Program-made: the position numbers and the translations under genes | The notes under the pieces: model-generated | The model's input: only the letters and a program-made list of their open reading frames with translations | Told to the model about the DNA's origin: nothing | The model's database searches: none | Assembly: GCA_030765405.1 (NCBI GenBank) | Contig: JAVCCP010000060.1 | Location: 1 to 60,881, forward strand | Length of the DNA: 60,881 nt | Source of the DNA: Candidatus Ancaeobacter aquaticus | GTDB lineage: Bacteria; Auribacterota; Ancaeobacteria; Ancaeobacterales; Ancaeobacteraceae | Direction of reading: 5' to 3' | In this document: one piece after another, positions 35,553 to 43,789 of the stretch | How positions within the stretch are numbered: the first letter of the stretch is position 1 | Layout of the letters: each line of letters begins with the position of its first letter

Positions 35553-36121
35553 TTTTCCACAATAATATCTTTTAATGTTCTTTTCGGTACATGATGAACG
35601 TTTTTATCGTCACGCCAGTATTCAATCTTGCCGTCACTAGGAAGCTCTTCAATAATGACTTCTTCTTTTGGTTTTCCTAACGCTAAAACCATAAAAATGT
35701 GATGTTTAGATTTAATATCGAGTTCTTTGCGTAACTCGTCCCTATGTACGGCTGCTATAATGCATCCTCCATAGCCAATCTCAGTCGCTCCAAGCATAAT
35801 GCTCTGAGCTGCAATACCCGCATCGTGCGGGGACATTCGTGAGACAGGATTATTTGCGAGTATAATGATATACGCTGAGGGCTTCTCGCCAACGTCAGGA
35901 CCTTTCCATTCTTTGAGATATCCTGCCCACGTCAAATGTGGAAATATCTTTTCATTCATTTCAGGGGTATTTGAAAGAATATATCTCAGAGGCTGCGCAT
36001 TTGCCGCTGACGGCGACAAACGTGCTAGATCAACGAGATCCTTAAGTGTATCTTCGGAAATTTTTTCATCTTCATAAAACCTTCTGCAACTTCGATTTTT
36101 TAAAATAAGATCTTTGAGCAC
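35549..36121 (-). CDS. Nitroreductase-family flavoprotein
   Basis: 190 residues. The N-terminal NRSCRRFYEDEKIS and LARLSPSAANAQPLRY are the FMN-binding signatures of the family, and IGYGGCIIAAVHR with ALGKPKE completes it. The length suits a compact NADH-dependent FMN reductase. Substrate unknown. First gene of a unit containing the 44-residue peptide, DoxX/MauE-like, channel and glycosidase genes. Confidence 0.85.
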   Translation of the reverse strand: MLKDLILKNRSCRRFYEDEKISEDTLKDLVDLARLSPSAANAQPLRYILSNTPEMNEKIFPHLTWAGYLKEWKGPDVGEKPSAYIIILANNPVSRMSPHDAGIAAQSIMLGATEIGYGGCIIAAVHRDELRKELDIKSKHHIFMVLALGKPKEEVIIEELPSDGKIEYWRDDKNVHHVPKRTLKDIIVEK

Positions 36122-36293
36122 AATGCCCCCTGTTTTTTTATTATATTACACCTTATCGTGCTCATTTGCACTTTTTTATTGCTAATAATCTAATACATAT
36201 TAAACTATTTTGGGTTATGAATAACAGTAATAAAGTTATGCAACAACTTATTGACGAGTTCTACAAGAAACGAGTATTTTGCAAAGTCAAACT

Positions 36294-36335
36294 ATCCCCC
36301 TTTAGAGGCGAAGTTCGAGAAAATCTAGGGGGGAT
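36294..36335. repeat. Dispersed palindromic repeat, copy 2
   Basis: ATCCCCC and GGGGGGAT bound a 42-base element that is the reverse complement of the repeat at 30118-30171 (shared CGAGAAAATCTA and GAGGCGAAG). It lies in the 265-base gap before the DUF4197 gene. A 41-codon plus-strand ORF (36217-36342) reads through it; I think that ORF is incidental. Confidence 0.65.
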
Positions 36336-36386
36336 AATATAGTAATAATTGTACCTTTTAAACTCTCTAAAAAATAGGAGGAAAAA

Positions 36387-37118
36387 ATGAAGAAGATAGT
36401 ACTGTTAACCGTAACATTCTTGATGATCTTGACAATAAACGGCACGAAGTGCCATGCGGGATTTGGCTGGCTTACTGATCTATTAAAACCACTCTCAGAA
36501 ACAAAGCTCAGTGAAACAAAAATTGCTTCTGGCCTTAAAGAAGCGCTAAAAGTAGCTATTGATAACACAGTTAAAATCGTAGGTAAAACAAATGGCTATC
36601 TTGGCAATAATGATATAAGAATACCTGTTCCGGAAAAGCTTCAGATTATTGAAGGACCGCTACGAAGCTTCGGGTTCGCAGAACAGTTAGATGAGTTCAC
36701 CTTAAGCATGAACCGCGCAGCAGAAAAAGCCGCCCCGTATGCACGTGATGTCTTTATTGATGCCATTATGGATATGTCTGTTTCTGATGCGCAAGGCATA
36801 CTGAACGGTGGCAATACCGCTGCAACGGATTACTTCAAAACAAAAACAAAACAAAAACTGGTTGATACCTATAGCCCAATTGTGGATAAAGAAATGGATA
36901 AGTTTGATGTAACACAAAAGTTTAAAACAATAACCGGTTTTTACGATTCACTGCCAATCAAGCAATCTATTCAAATACCAAATATTAACGATTATGTTGT
37001 CGGAAAATCTCTTGATGGCTTGTTCTTTATCATGGGTCAAGAAGAAACAAATATCCGCACTGATCCAAAAGCGCGGGTAACATCACTTTTAAAGCAAGTA
37101 TTCTCAAAACAAGAATAG
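36387..37118 (+). CDS. DUF4197 exported protein
   Basis: 243 residues. A signal peptide (1-24, cleavage after CHA) is followed by a DUF4197 domain: SGLKEALKVAIDNTV, the segment GYLGNNDIRIPVPEKL and YFKTKTKQKL with YDSLP. Periplasmic. Function unknown. An AGGAGG site precedes the ATG and an intrinsic terminator follows. Confidence 0.85.
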   Translation: MKKIVLLTVTFLMILTINGTKCHAGFGWLTDLLKPLSETKLSETKIASGLKEALKVAIDNTVKIVGKTNGYLGNNDIRIPVPEKLQIIEGPLRSFGFAEQLDEFTLSMNRAAEKAAPYARDVFIDAIMDMSVSDAQGILNGGNTAATDYFKTKTKQKLVDTYSPIVDKEMDKFDVTQKFKTITGFYDSLPIKQSIQIPNINDYVVGKSLDGLFFIMGQEETNIRTDPKARVTSLLKQVFSKQE

Positions 37119-37141
37119 AAACGGGATTTTTAGGAACTAAT

Positions 37142-37174
37142 AAAAAAGGAGGAGCATGAAAGCTCCTCCTTTTT
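37142..37174. terminator. Bidirectional intrinsic terminator
   Basis: AAAAAAGGAGGAGC, loop ATGAAA, GCTCCTCCTTTTT. It sits between the convergent DUF4197 and lipase genes and can act on both. Confidence 0.88.
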
Positions 37175-37198
37175 GTCTTTACCGCTTTACTCCAAATA

Positions 37199-38638
37199 TT
37201 AAAAGGGATACACCCTCTTTGCTTTCGGCAAATCATCATTGTTTTGATTCTGGCTGCCTTGTCCCTGTTGATGAGTTTGTGGCGGCGGAACGTATTGTGG
37301 TGTACTCACCGTCGATTTTGGACTCGTGAATGTTGAGTACTTTGTGGAGGTCACTCCGTATCCGTGCTGCATATATACCTTACGTGTTGCAGATTGTGGC
37401 TGCATCTGTGTATTCTTTACTGGCGGCGAATAGTACTCTCTATGGTCATCAAGCCATTTACCGATCATGGGATATACTTCCCTTGCCGCTCTACGGCTGA
37501 TCAAAGAATCATTATGCCCGTACGGGTACATGCCGACAGACGGCCCTAAGAGCACAGCTTGGCAATCAGTTGATCCTACATTATCACGTAAGAATAAAAG
37601 ATCTTTCGGATTAACAAACGCGTCCCTCTGTCCTGCACACGCTAAAAGGGGCACTTTAATATTCTGAGCTGACCGGGCATAGTTATAACTATTATCCGCT
37701 GTTTTAAATTCACCTGAACCAACAAGCTCAAGATATTGCCCCAAAACACCGACTGCAGGTGTGTCTGTACCACTGATTTCAAGACGCCCAATAACATCTC
37801 TCTCCATATTTCCTTGATTAAAAAGTAAAGCTCGTCCTTGCTCTTGTGCCATTCGCTTGGCTTTTTCCGCTTCTACCCCACCCTGCAATTCCAACAATCT
37901 CAGCCATTGAAGTGTATTAATATATTCATTAACAACATGACCGTCTGCCATGGTAAGTTGCGATCCGATCGTTACAACACCTCGTATATCTCTCCGTTGA
38001 TATTTTGCCAAATGTGCAAGAAGTATGTTTCCTCCCATACTGTGCCCTACCCAAAAAATGTCCGGTGATCCGGTTTTCTGTTTTACGAACTCTATCGCCG
38101 TCGGGACATCATAATTTACGTAATCATCAAACGTCCAGTTTATAAACTTCGGATTTATCGACGCATTAGTCATTTTCGCCTGAGACAACTTAAAAAGCAT
38201 ACCCACACCGCGTATAGCAAGAGAAGTATAATCTTCATTATCAATATTATCTAATATTGCCGGTGTTTCCATGCCCATCTCAGCGATCTTATAGACCCAC
38301 TTAGTGCTTTTTCCTGCACCGCGCAGTGACATTATCCATACATCATATCCTCTGTCGGCCAGATATTGGGCGAGATTCATCTCACGTGAAAGCATCCAAA
38401 AATCGCCGTTGTAGCCTAACCCGTGGCAGAGAATAACCGGCGGATTATCATTTGCTATACCACGTGATGACACATGCTCTATTGCAATCTTCCACCCATC
38501 AGGTGTTGCAACATAGTGCGGCTCACTTTTTGTATCATTCTGATCCCCGCCTAGAAAATCAAAAATGAAGGCATGCGCGGATAAAGGATTAAACACTAAT
38601 CCAAAAGATATAATAAGTATTGAAAATAGTTTCATCAT
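37199..38638 (-). CDS. Exported alpha/beta hydrolase, lipase-like
   Basis: 479 residues from ATG 38638 (AGG about 8 bases upstream). Signal peptide 1-23. Acid-lipase-like alpha/beta fold: LCHGLGYNGDFW oxyanion loop, nucleophile in VGHSMGGN, acid Asp in AGQRDAFVNP and catalytic His in YPYGHNDSLIS. The C-terminal ~80 residues are Gln, Ser and Pro-rich and look disordered. Lipid or polyester hydrolysis in the periplasm or outside is likely. Confidence 0.8.
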   Translation of the reverse strand: MMKLFSILIISFGLVFNPLSAHAFIFDFLGGDQNDTKSEPHYVATPDGWKIAIEHVSSRGIANDNPPVILCHGLGYNGDFWMLSREMNLAQYLADRGYDVWIMSLRGAGKSTKWVYKIAEMGMETPAILDNIDNEDYTSLAIRGVGMLFKLSQAKMTNASINPKFINWTFDDYVNYDVPTAIEFVKQKTGSPDIFWVGHSMGGNILLAHLAKYQRRDIRGVVTIGSQLTMADGHVVNEYINTLQWLRLLELQGGVEAEKAKRMAQEQGRALLFNQGNMERDVIGRLEISGTDTPAVGVLGQYLELVGSGEFKTADNSYNYARSAQNIKVPLLACAGQRDAFVNPKDLLFLRDNVGSTDCQAVLLGPSVGMYPYGHNDSLISRRAAREVYPMIGKWLDDHREYYSPPVKNTQMQPQSATRKVYMQHGYGVTSTKYSTFTSPKSTVSTPQYVPPPQTHQQGQGSQNQNNDDLPKAKRVYPF

Positions 38639-38761
38639 AACTGTACCTGATAGTTTGTTATTCATTTCAGACGTATATATTATACAAATGTTTCATATAG
38701 TAGCCAATAGGTATAAAATATAATTAGAGGGTTTTCTGTAGTTCGAAAAGGAAAAAGATGT

Positions 38762-38787
38762 GCGGAGCTTGTTTTTAAAAGTTCCGC
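38762..38787 (-). terminator. Hairpin downstream of the PEP-CTERM gene
   Basis: GCGGA.CTT and AAGTTCCGC form an imperfect stem followed on the minus strand by a T-rich tract (ACATCTTTTTCC). A plausible terminator for the PEP-CTERM gene. The remainder of 38639-38882 shows nothing I recognise. Confidence 0.45.
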
Positions 38788-38882
38788 CAAAAGCAGTTAG
38801 TTAAAAAGGCGACTCTTTTTTAGCGTTGCGCGGTTATCGTGGTGTACGGCTAGCGTATTCTTTAAAACATTTCCAATACGAA

Positions 38883-39656
38883 TCACAATTTACGAGACAC
38901 AAGTCGTTTATTTCTCCCGCGAAAATAGGCGAGTCCAAAAAGCCCGAGACCGAAAAGCGCGTACGTAGACGGTTCTGGAACACCGTTGATAGATATCTCA
39001 TTAAAGTTGGTATAGGTACCAGTATTTCCCTGCACCAAATTCAAAGCTTTAAAATTAGAAATATCAGCGTTATTATAAAATTTGAAATCAGTCTTCGCTA
39101 ATTCAGCATCCAATTGTGCGGTATATGTACCTTCGCCAAAATCTACGTCTGTTATTGTAATGGTATGGAACTCTCCAGTGGTAACAACATCTGCCAGGTT
39201 CTTTCCGGTCCCTGAAGGATATGTATAAGTTTCGAAACCACGTAGATTTAGATTAGAACTCGCGCTATAGAAGGACATCCAAATACCAACGACGCCTGTA
39301 TCTGAAGCTAATTGAAATCCACCGTAGAATCCACCTCCAGCAGAAAATGCACTTTGTTTCATTTGAATGCTAATACTATCAATAGACGTTAACGTAGTAT
39401 TAAAGGTTCTATGCGCATCGGTTACAGAGGTACTTGTAGTTAGCTTTCCTGTCTCTAATCCGGCGTCTGTTACAAATGTTATGTTATCATGACCTTTGAC
39501 CCAATCATCATCCCAATTTGTCCCGCCACCGGAAACACCTATTATATTGGCACTATCCCCGTAAAAACTGAAATCTTCTGTTATTGTGATAGCATAGAGT
39601 GGGGAAGTAATACCCACAAAAACAGCCATTGAAATCAGAATAAACAATTTCTTCAT
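38883..39656 (-). CDS. PEP-CTERM sorting-signal protein
   Basis: 257 residues from ATG 39656 (GGGGGA 5 bases upstream). Signal peptide 1-20; a beta-rich passenger resembling the concanavalin/LamG-like PEP-CTERM proteins. The tail has the tripartite signal: VPEPSTYALFG, a hydrophobic helix and the basic end RGRNKRLVSRKL. An exosortase (EpsH) outside this window should cleave it. Probably surface or exopolysaccharide associated. Confidence 0.88.
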   Translation of the reverse strand: MKKLFILISMAVFVGITSPLYAITITEDFSFYGDSANIIGVSGGGTNWDDDWVKGHDNITFVTDAGLETGKLTTSTSVTDAHRTFNTTLTSIDSISIQMKQSAFSAGGGFYGGFQLASDTGVVGIWMSFYSASSNLNLRGFETYTYPSGTGKNLADVVTTGEFHTITITDVDFGEGTYTAQLDAELAKTDFKFYNNADISNFKALNLVQGNTGTYTNFNEISINGVPEPSTYALFGLGLFGLAYFRGRNKRLVSRKL

Positions 39657-39834
39657 ATTGTCCCCCAGTAACATTTTTCAATTAAATCGTATGGGGACTT
39701 CCTTTTTGGCTTCCCAGTAACGAAAATAATATAAATCCACCTGCTCGTACGCTAAACGACAACCGCTCAACGCCCCTTTGTCATTATCATGCAAAACTAT
39801 ATAATGTCAAGTTTAGAATATTAAAGAATCTCTT

Positions 39835-39990
39835 GCGTAGTGATAAAGTGAAAAATAATCATACCGATACATTGCAAGTGCGTGGATAAGAATGCTCCTC
39901 TTATAATGGGAACATTATAAATATGGAAAAGATATCGTACAATAAAAGTTATTTGCAGAAACAGGATGAACAGCTCACGCTTTACCAGAA
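39835..39990 (+). repeat. Inverted repeat IR-L at the V-ATPase operon
   Basis: 156 bases that match the reverse complement of 46124-46279 with 14 mismatches and no gap (hand count). The repeat starts with the last codon and stop context of the B gene (GCGTAG) and covers the 82-base leader of D and the first ~23 codons of D. It enters the A gene's 3' end. Confidence 0.9.
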
Positions 39991-40063
39991 TACACTTTCG
40001 TTGTGCTTGACCTTACCAGATCTTCAATTTCTTTTTTATATTTTTCGTATTCTTTGGATTTAA
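39923..40063 (+). pseudogene. Inverted 5' fragment of the V-ATPase D gene
   Basis: The plus strand reads MEKISYNKSYLQKQDEQLTL, against MAKISYNKSYLQKQNEQLKL in the intact D subunit. After codon 23 the frame leaves homology and runs into DNA antisense to the A gene, stopping at 40061-40063. It has no function as a D subunit. Confidence 0.85.
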
Positions 40064-41819
40064 ACGGACTGTAATTCAAATTTTTATAAAGTCCCGTTAC
40101 CTGTGTAAAGAACTCACGTACTACGTCTTTGTTCTCAAATGAATACTCGTAATAAATTATATATTTTAAAAACGAGAAACTCTCGAGCTGGCGTTCACGG
40201 GAAACTGATACATCCACAGGATCGTACGCATCTTGCTGAAGATAGACTATATCCACCAGAGTTGATTTTTGTAACAGCAAATAATCCTCAACTGTTATAC
40301 CTTCTTCTCCTGTCACCTGCATAAGCTGATTTATATTATCAGCCTGAACGAACAAGTCATACATATCTTTTATGTCCTGCACCCACGTATGACCGAGGTT
40401 TTTTGTAAACCAAGGCTCAAGCTGGTGGAGATAACGGGACCAAGAGATTAGCGGATTAATGGCCGGGTAAAACCGCTTGTATGCACGGTCATATGAAAGG
40501 CCGAGAAATGTTTTCACTGTCGACAGTGTCGCCTGAGTAACCGGTTCTTCAAAATTACCTCCGGCAGGAGAAACAGTCCCAACCATCGTTAAACTTCCGA
40601 CCGATCCGTCAGCCGTACGGATAACACCCGCGCGTTCATAGACATTTTTAACAGAGGAGTCAAGATACGCAGGAAATGCCTCTTCTCCCGGGATCTCTTC
40701 CATACGTCCAGATGTTTCACGCATCGCCTGCGCCCATCGTGACGTTGAATCGGCTATCACAAGGACATTATACCCCATCTGGCGATAATACTCGCCCATA
40801 GTAATGCCTGTGTATAGTGATGACTCACGGGCAGCAACAGGCATAGAAGATGTGTTGCATATAATTATCGTCCTGTCCATGAGAGACCCTCCTGTCTTTG
40901 GGTCCTTCATGCTTGGATATTCTGTAATGGTCTCAACCACTTCGCCGGCACGTTCACCGCACGCGATGATGATGACAATATCGACTGTCGAATAACGTGC
41001 CATGAGACCCTGCAATACTGTTTTACCGGCACCAAACGGTCCTGGAATACATGCTGTACCACCGCGCGCAATTGGGAAAAAGGCATCAACAATCCTGATT
41101 GTAGTAGTCATAGGCTCTTCAGGATAAAGACGTTCAACAAAACGTTCACGCAATAGCCGTTCGGGTATTGCTTTACGCACTGGCCATTTCATTGTAAGCG
41201 TGACATCTTGTTCTTTTCCATCAGTGGTTTCAATTTTGGCAACCTTGTCATCAAGCGTAACCTCGCTTTCCTTCTGAATCCATTTAACCGTAACAGGTTC
41301 TTTCAGTTTGAATGGCACCATTATCTTGTGAACAAAAATCCCTTCCATCGTTGTACCGATAACACCGCCGGGCTTAACAGTCTCACCAACTTTCACTGAC
41401 GGTGTAAACCGCCATTTCTTATTTGTATCGAGTGCTCGAACATCACGGCCGCGCGGCAAGAAAAATCCATACTCTTTCGCAAAAATATTTAATGGGTTCT
41501 GAAGCCCGTCGAAAACCTGTCCTAAAAGACCCGGTCCCAGCTCAATAGAAAGCATTTGACCTGTCATCTCAACAGTGTCTCCTACGCGAACACCTCCCGT
41601 ATCTTCGAATACCTGCATATCGGCCTTTTTCCCTGTAATTCGCAGGACCTCTGCGCGGAGACGTTCATCACCGACACATACATAGCCTACCTCATTTTTT
41701 TTGATCGAACCTTCAAGAACTTCAATCTGGACAATATTGTCCCGCACAGTAACTACACGCGCGGAAACACTTTTGCCCAGACCATGACCATTATCATTTT
41801 TCTTATTGTTCATATTCAC
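39975..41819 (-). CDS. atpA: V-type ATPase catalytic subunit A
   Basis: 614 residues, ATP-hydrolysing A subunit. It has the Walker A GPFGAGKT (260-267) and the long non-homologous insertion of A subunits (about 115-210). The start may be GTG 41819 (GGAGG spaced 6) or ATG 41813. It overlaps the DUF2764 stop by 17 bases. Its final four codons and stop lie inside the inverted repeat that also encodes the reverse of the D fragment, so the C-terminus (YSGKA) is chimeric. It is the last gene of the operon. Confidence 0.95.
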   Translation of the reverse strand: MNMNNKKNDNGHGLGKSVSARVVTVRDNIVQIEVLEGSIKKNEVGYVCVGDERLRAEVLRITGKKADMQVFEDTGGVRVGDTVEMTGQMLSIELGPGLLGQVFDGLQNPLNIFAKEYGFFLPRGRDVRALDTNKKWRFTPSVKVGETVKPGGVIGTTMEGIFVHKIMVPFKLKEPVTVKWIQKESEVTLDDKVAKIETTDGKEQDVTLTMKWPVRKAIPERLLRERFVERLYPEEPMTTTIRIVDAFFPIARGGTACIPGPFGAGKTVLQGLMARYSTVDIVIIIACGERAGEVVETITEYPSMKDPKTGGSLMDRTIIICNTSSMPVAARESSLYTGITMGEYYRQMGYNVLVIADSTSRWAQAMRETSGRMEEIPGEEAFPAYLDSSVKNVYERAGVIRTADGSVGSLTMVGTVSPAGGNFEEPVTQATLSTVKTFLGLSYDRAYKRFYPAINPLISWSRYLHQLEPWFTKNLGHTWVQDIKDMYDLFVQADNINQLMQVTGEEGITVEDYLLLQKSTLVDIVYLQQDAYDPVDVSVSRERQLESFSFLKYIIYYEYSFENKDVVREFFTQVTGLYKNLNYSPFKSKEYEKYKKEIEDLVRSSTTKVYSGKA

Positions 41820-42480
41820 TACACACCTCCGCTACAATTTCTTCAAACTTCTTTTCCGCCAACTGGCTGTTAAACGACAACCAATATGCAACCATATTCC
41901 ATTTAATTACATACCCAAAAACTCCGATAAAACTAAACTCTTCTCCAAACACCAATTCATCAACAACACGCCATATATAGAGCCCGCCATGTTTATCAAG
42001 TCCAACAACATCACCGGCCGCAAGAAGTTCTCGCGCGCGCGGTATATATGGAAACGTGGCTGCCATCTTGAAATCAGGATCTGACCAATTCTTTTCAATA
42101 TTATGAACAAGCGGCCCTAATCCCCACAATTCACCTGATATCGGCGGCGGTAGACCATGCTGTCTACGCCGTAACCAAACCATTACAGTTCGCTGCGTCA
42201 TTATTGTCTGGATGAATCTTTTCAAATCATTAGACATAGAGAGTGCCATAAGGTCTTCATATTGACGCATGAGCTCTTTAGGACTCTCTTTTACAACCTG
42301 CCTTTTCCAAAAAAGAAAAGCTTCGATCCGGGACAGTATATGCGCGTCAGAAGACTCAAGCATCTTCAGCCGCTCATAGAGTCTTTCCTGCGAAATCGGC
42401 AGACGGATCGCTTTGTCAAACCGCGGCAAAAGCGGTAAACTGCCAATCAAAGTATAATAATCATTATTCATTCCTTGCAT
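41803..42480 (-). CDS. DUF2764 protein of bacterial V-ATPase operons
   Basis: 225 residues, soluble and helical. Starts YYTLIGSLPLLPRFD, the hallmark of DUF2764 proteins found between E and A in chlamydial and spirochaetal V-ATPase operons. It probably replaces subunit C (inference from context and fold; no direct proof). A second ATG at 42471 lies immediately after AAGGA, so M1 is retained. Confidence 0.8.
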   Translation of the reverse strand: MQGMNNDYYTLIGSLPLLPRFDKAIRLPISQERLYERLKMLESSDAHILSRIEAFLFWKRQVVKESPKELMRQYEDLMALSMSNDLKRFIQTIMTQRTVMVWLRRRQHGLPPPISGELWGLGPLVHNIEKNWSDPDFKMAATFPYIPRARELLAAGDVVGLDKHGGLYIWRVVDELVFGEEFSFIGVFGYVIKWNMVAYWLSFNSQLAEKKFEEIVAEVCSEYEQ

Positions 42481-42551
42481 TCCATGTCTTTTTTAATACC
42501 TCGCTTCTCTATATTCTCCCTAATAAATCAGATCAGTTTTCCTATACAAAA

Positions 42552-43217
42552 TCATTCCTCGCCCGTCATTATCTTCCTGAACCGCGGCATAAGGTGACGG
42601 ACAAGAAGACTGGATATAGCTTGATCAGTGAGTTCTATTACAATATTTTTCTCTTTAAGCTGCACCTTTATACCGGCAAATTTATCATCGCTTACCTTGA
42701 CGTCGATCCCTTCGCGCAGAAAACCAGCGGTCGATTTTAAGATAAATTGACGGAATTTCTTTTCGGTTGCATCGAGGGAAGCTTTCCCTGACACTTCCGG
42801 ATCTGCCGACAAAATCACTAATAATTGCTCTTCCTCAGGCAGCAGCATCGCATTTTTCTTGGCAATAGCAATGATAAGATCTTTTAAAAAACCCTCATCA
42901 CTTAATTGCTCTGTGACAAGCCGTTTGACATATCCCTCAAATGCTGACCTGACCTCATTACTTAGCCGTATTATTGTGTCACGAGCCGCAATTTTCAAAG
43001 CTTCCTGTGAAGCTGTCTTTTCAGTATGTATTTCAGCAATTGATTTGGATTTAAGTTCATGCACCTCTCTACGTGCTTTTTCAAGCAAATGAGCAGCTCG
43101 TGTTCGGGCATCTTTAATTATTTTTTCAGCCTCCTCTTGAGCCGCCTTAACCCCATCGTCACGCAGCTGTGCAATCAATTCTTCCACGCCAGCAGAAACT
43201 TTTACAGGCTCAACCAT
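42552..43217 (-). CDS. atpE: V-type ATPase peripheral stalk subunit E
   Basis: 221 residues. A long N-terminal helix with heptad-like Ala/Glu/Lys (about 20-90, AEKIIKDARTRAAHLLEKA) forms the peripheral stalk coil, followed by the globular C-terminal domain ending in the membrane-distal RHLMPRFRKIM. The start lies 1 base after the K stop. Confidence 0.85.
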   Translation of the reverse strand: MVEPVKVSAGVEELIAQLRDDGVKAAQEEAEKIIKDARTRAAHLLEKARREVHELKSKSIAEIHTEKTASQEALKIAARDTIIRLSNEVRSAFEGYVKRLVTEQLSDEGFLKDLIIAIAKKNAMLLPEEEQLLVILSADPEVSGKASLDATEKKFRQFILKSTAGFLREGIDVKVSDDKFAGIKVQLKEKNIVIELTDQAISSLLVRHLMPRFRKIMTGEE

Positions 43218-43218
43218 A

Positions 43219-43671
43219 TTATTTCCCTCCCGGTATCGAACCTGCTAATATCAGAGCAAAAACGAATACAAACACTCCGAATCCTTCAACAATTGCAGCC
43301 GGAGCAATTGACATACCAAAGATCTCAGGCTTGCTTTTTGACGCGTTTATAGCGGACGCGCAACAATTTCCCTGAAAAATACCGCCACATAACAGCGCAA
43401 GTCCTGATAGAAAACCTATGCTAAAAAGCGCTGTGGCACATTCCTGCGTAACCGTGCGATTTAATGTTATCATGATAACAATGCCAAATATCATCATAGA
43501 AGACGGTAAAACAGACACGCCTATATACTTACCATAGCCGCTTTCGGTATCGAGCATAGCACCGCATGCGGTCTGTCCCGCGCGAGTGCATCCTATCATG
43601 CTTCCTACCGCGCTCATTGCAAGCGGGGAAAATATACCTATCCAACCTAAAAGAATCATCACCTGTTCCAA
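43219..43671 (-). CDS. atpK: V-type ATPase proteolipid subunit K
   Basis: 150 residues with four membrane helices arranged as two hairpins. The single ion-binding carboxylate is Glu129 in IAPAAIVEGFGVF; the first hairpin has no equivalent acid, as in V-type double-hairpin rotors. Gln100 in GGIFQGN aligns with a sodium ligand of Enterococcus NtpK, so sodium coupling is possible but uncertain. 118 bases separate it from the upstream subunit I gene. Confidence 0.9.
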   Translation of the reverse strand: MEQVMILLGWIGIFSPLAMSAVGSMIGCTRAGQTACGAMLDTESGYGKYIGVSVLPSSMMIFGIVIMITLNRTVTQECATALFSIGFLSGLALLCGGIFQGNCCASAINASKSKPEIFGMSIAPAAIVEGFGVFVFVFALILAGSIPGGK

Positions 43672-43789
43672 AAAACACCTCCTTGTTTTATACTACCTAT
43701 AAAAAATAGCTTATTATTTGTTTATAGCCGTCCAAAAAAACCATGCCACTACTTACCAATAAATCCCGCATCCCTAATTAATATATCGG

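Noticed and set aside
36217-36342. 41-codon ORF crossing the palindromic repeat
   Set aside because: Half of it is the repeat itself and no ribosome site is visible; kept only as part of the repeat finding.
39923-40063. Second functional V-ATPase D gene
   Set aside because: Only about 23 codons are homologous; the remainder is antisense to atpA.
43672-43789. A missing small V-ATPase subunit (F or G) in the gap between I and K
   Set aside because: No frame with a start and ribosome site fits in the 118 bases; bacterial V-ATPases of this type usually lack recognisable F and G.
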